Source of the DNA: Isoptericola sp.
GTDB taxonomy: Bacteria > Actinomycetota > Actinomycetes > Actinomycetales > Cellulomonadaceae
Reading direction: 5' to 3'
Length of the DNA: 33,798 nucleotides
Assembly (NCBI GenBank): GCA_031181105.1
Contig: JAPSLD010000007.1
Location: 1 to 33,798, forward strand
Of the stretch, positions 31,805 to 33,798 are shown piece after piece. Positions within the stretch are counted from its first letter, which is position 1. Each line of letters begins with the position of its first letter. Under the pieces are notes generated by a model. It was given only the letters and a program-made list of their open reading frames with translations. It did no database searches and was not told the origin of the DNA. A program made the position numbers and the translations under genes.

Positions 31805-33798
31805 TCAGCCGCAGTCGACCTCGCCGTAGGCGTGCTCGGTGCTCACGCCACCGGCCGTGACCGTGACCGTGCCGGCCCCGGCCGCCGCGGACCCCGCGGC
31901 GAAGGGCTGGCGCCACGACTTCCCCGGCTTGAGCGTGTCGCGCTCGCGCGACTCGCCGGCGGCCGTCACCGTGACGTCCGTCCGGTCGTCCGACGTGTTG
32001 GTCACCTCGACCACGACGAACGCCTGCTTGCCCCGGCACTCCGCCGTGGCCGTCACGGACACCGGGCTCGCCGGTGCCTGCTCGCGCACGGCGCTGAGCG
32101 GCGAGACCGTGATCCGGTCGACGATCGGCGCCTCGTCGGCACGCAGGTTGTAGTCCGCGGGCCACAGCTCGGAGGCGTACGTCTCGCCGTCCCAGTTGGT
32201 CGCCTCCTCGGAGCGCAGCGAGATCGTGTTCTCGCCCTCCGTGAGGTCGAGGACGATCGTCCGCTCCCAGAAGTTGTTCCGGTGGAACGTGGGGACGAAC
32301 ATCCACCGCTCGGGCTCGCCGCCGTTGACCGAGACGTCGGCGTGCCGGGCGACCGGGTTGGGGTTGTAGTGCGTGCCGTCGACCTGCTCCGGGTTGGAGA
32401 AGCGGACGACGACGGCGTGCGGCCCGGCCTGCTCGGCCGCGACCCGGAACGTCAGCGCGCTGTCGTTGCCGGGCTCGCCGCCCACGCCCGCGACGGCCTT
32501 GCCGCCCTCGGCGAGCGTCAGGTCGACGACGGCGGCCGAGCCCGCGAGCTCGGCATCCTCGGCCTGGTACTCGGTCGTGGCCAGCACGCCCTGGCCGGCC
32601 GCGACGGTGAGGCGGTCGAGCACGACGCCGCCCGCACCACCGGTGACGGTGACCTTGTTGACGCCGCCCTCGAGGTGCACGGCGACCTCGGACGCCGTCG
32701 CGAGGTCGAGCACGTCGCGGCCGTTGACCGCGAGCGTCCCGTCTCCCTCGCCGAGGAGGTCGACGCCGAGCGTCGCCTCGGCGTCGCGCGCGCCGTAGAC
32801 CCAGAACGTCGCCGACTCGCCCTCGGCGAGCTCGACCCCGCCGGAGCCGGAGACCTCGGCCGCGGGGACGCCGTCGGGCGCCGCGTAGACCGCGCGACCG
32901 CCGTCGAGCTGCGCGAGCTCGGCCTCGTACACCGACGTGGCGGCGTCGGGGTTCGCCAGGGAGAGCGTGATGCGGTCGATCAGCGCGTCACCCTTCGTCG
33001 CACCGGTCCCGTCGAGGCTGCGCGCCGCGAGCGAGATCGTGTGCGTGCCCGCGGTGAGCTCGACGGTGGTGTCGGCGTGGTCCCAGACCACCCACTTGTA
33101 GCCGAGCGGCAGGAAGATCTCCTGCTCGGCCTCGCCGTCGACGCGCACGAAGACGTTCGTCGGTCCCTGCTCGGCCACGAGGCCGTAGGTGTTCAGGCTG
33201 TTGGCGAAGACCGACAGGTCGTACGTGCCGTCCTGCGGCACGGTGACCTCGAAGTCCAGCACGCCGTCCGAACCCGTGCGCAGGCCGCCCACGTCGTACA
33301 TGCCCGAGGTGTAGAACTTGCCCACGTCCTGCGGCCGGCCCTCGGGGCCGTTCTTGCTGTAGCCGCCGCCGGTGTAGGTGGCGTCCTCGGCCTCGTAGCT
33401 GCCCTGCCAGAGCGTCGGCGTCGCCGTCGTGGACTGACCGGCCCCGGCCGGCGTCACGACGACCTCGTACGCCGAGGACTCCTGGAGCAGCGGCAGCGTC
33501 TCGCCGTCGAACTCGACCGCGACCGTCCCGTCCTTCACCGGCAGGGTCAGCTCCGCCAGGTGGCGCGGCTGGGCCGAGTCGCCGAGCTGGCCCGTCCACG
33601 GGATCTCCCGGACGAGCACGCGGACCTCGTCCCCGAACACGTCGGCGGGGACGTCGACGAGCTCGACCGGTGCGGCGCCGTCGGCCCCGCCCAGGATGGT
33701 GCGCGCGACGGCCCGGTCCTCGTCGAGCGTCGCGACGCCCTGGAGCGAGTAGTTCTGGCCCGGGAACGGCGGCGTGACCTCGACGGTGTGCCCCGTCA
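31805..33798 (-). CDS. C-terminal part of a large secreted CBM6/CBM35 carbohydrate-active protein (5' end outside window)
   Basis: The visible 663 codons are the C-terminal part of an exported enzyme; the reading frame is open to the right edge, so the N-terminal catalytic region is missing. In order, there is a beta-domain ending near SAYEVVVTPAG, as at the end of a glycoside hydrolase catalytic module, then a CBM6/CBM35-like domain (LWQGSYEAEDATYTGGGYSK ... LIDRITLSLANP), a middle domain, a second one (EYQAEDAELAGSAAVVDL ... IVDRITVSPL) and a terminal beta domain with two cysteines (TAECRG ... EVDCG). YEAED and YQAED are the calcium-site starts of such modules. CBM35 members often bind uronic acids, which would fit the sugar locus at the other end of the window, but this is suggestive only. 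No anchor motif is seen. TGA is at 31805. Confidence 0.75.
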   Translation of the reverse strand, partial: TGHTVEVTPPFPGQNYSLQGVATLDEDRAVARTILGGADGAAPVELVDVPADVFGDEVRVLVREIPWTGQLGDSAQPRHLAELTLPVKDGTVAVEFDGETLPLLQESSAYEVVVTPAGAGQSTTATPTLWQGSYEAEDATYTGGGYSKNGPEGRPQDVGKFYTSGMYDVGGLRTGSDGVLDFEVTVPQDGTYDLSVFANSLNTYGLVAEQGPTNVFVRVDGEAEQEIFLPLGYKWVVWDHADTTVELTAGTHTISLAARSLDGTGATKGDALIDRITLSLANPDAATSVYEAELAQLDGGRAVYAAPDGVPAAEVSGSGGVELAEGESATFWVYGARDAEATLGVDLLGEGDGTLAVNGRDVLDLATASEVAVHLEGGVNKVTVTGGAGGVVLDRLTVAAGQGVLATTEYQAEDAELAGSAAVVDLTLAEGGKAVAGVGGEPGNDSALTFRVAAEQAGPHAVVVRFSNPEQVDGTHYNPNPVARHADVSVNGGEPERWMFVPTFHRNNFWERTIVLDLTEGENTISLRSEEATNWDGETYASELWPADYNLRADEAPIVDRITVSPLSAVREQAPASPVSVTATAECRGKQAFVVVEVTNTSDDRTDVTVTAAGESRERDTLKPGKSWRQPFAAGSAAAGAGTVTVTAGGVSTEHAYGEVDCG

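Overview
The window is very GC-rich, dense DNA from a high-GC actinobacterium. The actinobacterial-type Tad/Flp locus without an outer-membrane secretin, the large secreted multidomain glycoside hydrolase, frequent GTG starts and many ATGA/GTGA stop-start overlaps suggest a Cellulomonas- or Promicromonospora-like member of the Micrococcales. That placement is inference; there is no rRNA gene here to test it.

Region 1 (1-15014) is a carbohydrate-utilisation locus for a uronic-acid-containing glycan. On the minus strand, reading from 8049 down, the order is a DUF2264 protein, a solute-binding lipoprotein, two ABC sugar permeases, a DUF624 (YesL-like) membrane protein, a GH88 unsaturated glucuronyl hydrolase and a KduD-type dehydrogenase cut by the left edge. 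No transport ATPase is present, so a shared MsmK/UgpC-type ATPase is presumably used. Divergent from it (8231-11319) are a heparinase II/III-like enzyme without a signal peptide and a regulator that joins a DeoR-type helix-turn-helix to a LacI-type sensor domain. A convergent 1196-residue secreted GH59-like enzyme follows. Near-identical GATCGTYTGTGATCG sites lie in the divergent promoter region and upstream of the GH59 gene, so one regulator may control both. The proposed flow is outside attack, import, lyase cleavage in the cytoplasm, GH88 release of unsaturated uronic acid, and KduD reduction of the rearranged sugar.

Region 2 (15207-23787) is a complete actinobacterial Tad/Flp pilus locus: flp, TadE-like, TadG-like, CpaB/RcpC, TadZ/CpaE, TadA, TadB and TadC on the minus strand. 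Divergent from it is a TetR regulator translationally coupled to an A24 prepilin peptidase. The 273-bp divergent region holds repeated GGGTGAA/TTTCACCC boxes.

Region 3 (23830-28870) holds a macrodomain protein, a run of hairpin repeats, and a candidate 45-codon secreted peptide gene with its own terminator, placed head-to-head with a TrmB-LuxR hybrid regulator. An APC amino-acid permease and an orphan beta-ketoacyl synthase follow. The peptide and regulator pair is the best candidate for an undescribed system: cleavage at AHA would release the decapeptide MCVTCWPTSK.

Region 4 (28938-31677) is a DrrAB-like ABC exporter with a divergent TetR regulator. Region 5 (31805-33798) is the C-terminal part of a large secreted CBM6/CBM35-bearing protein cut by the right edge. 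Convergent gene pairs are mostly separated by strong inverted repeats that look like bidirectional terminators.
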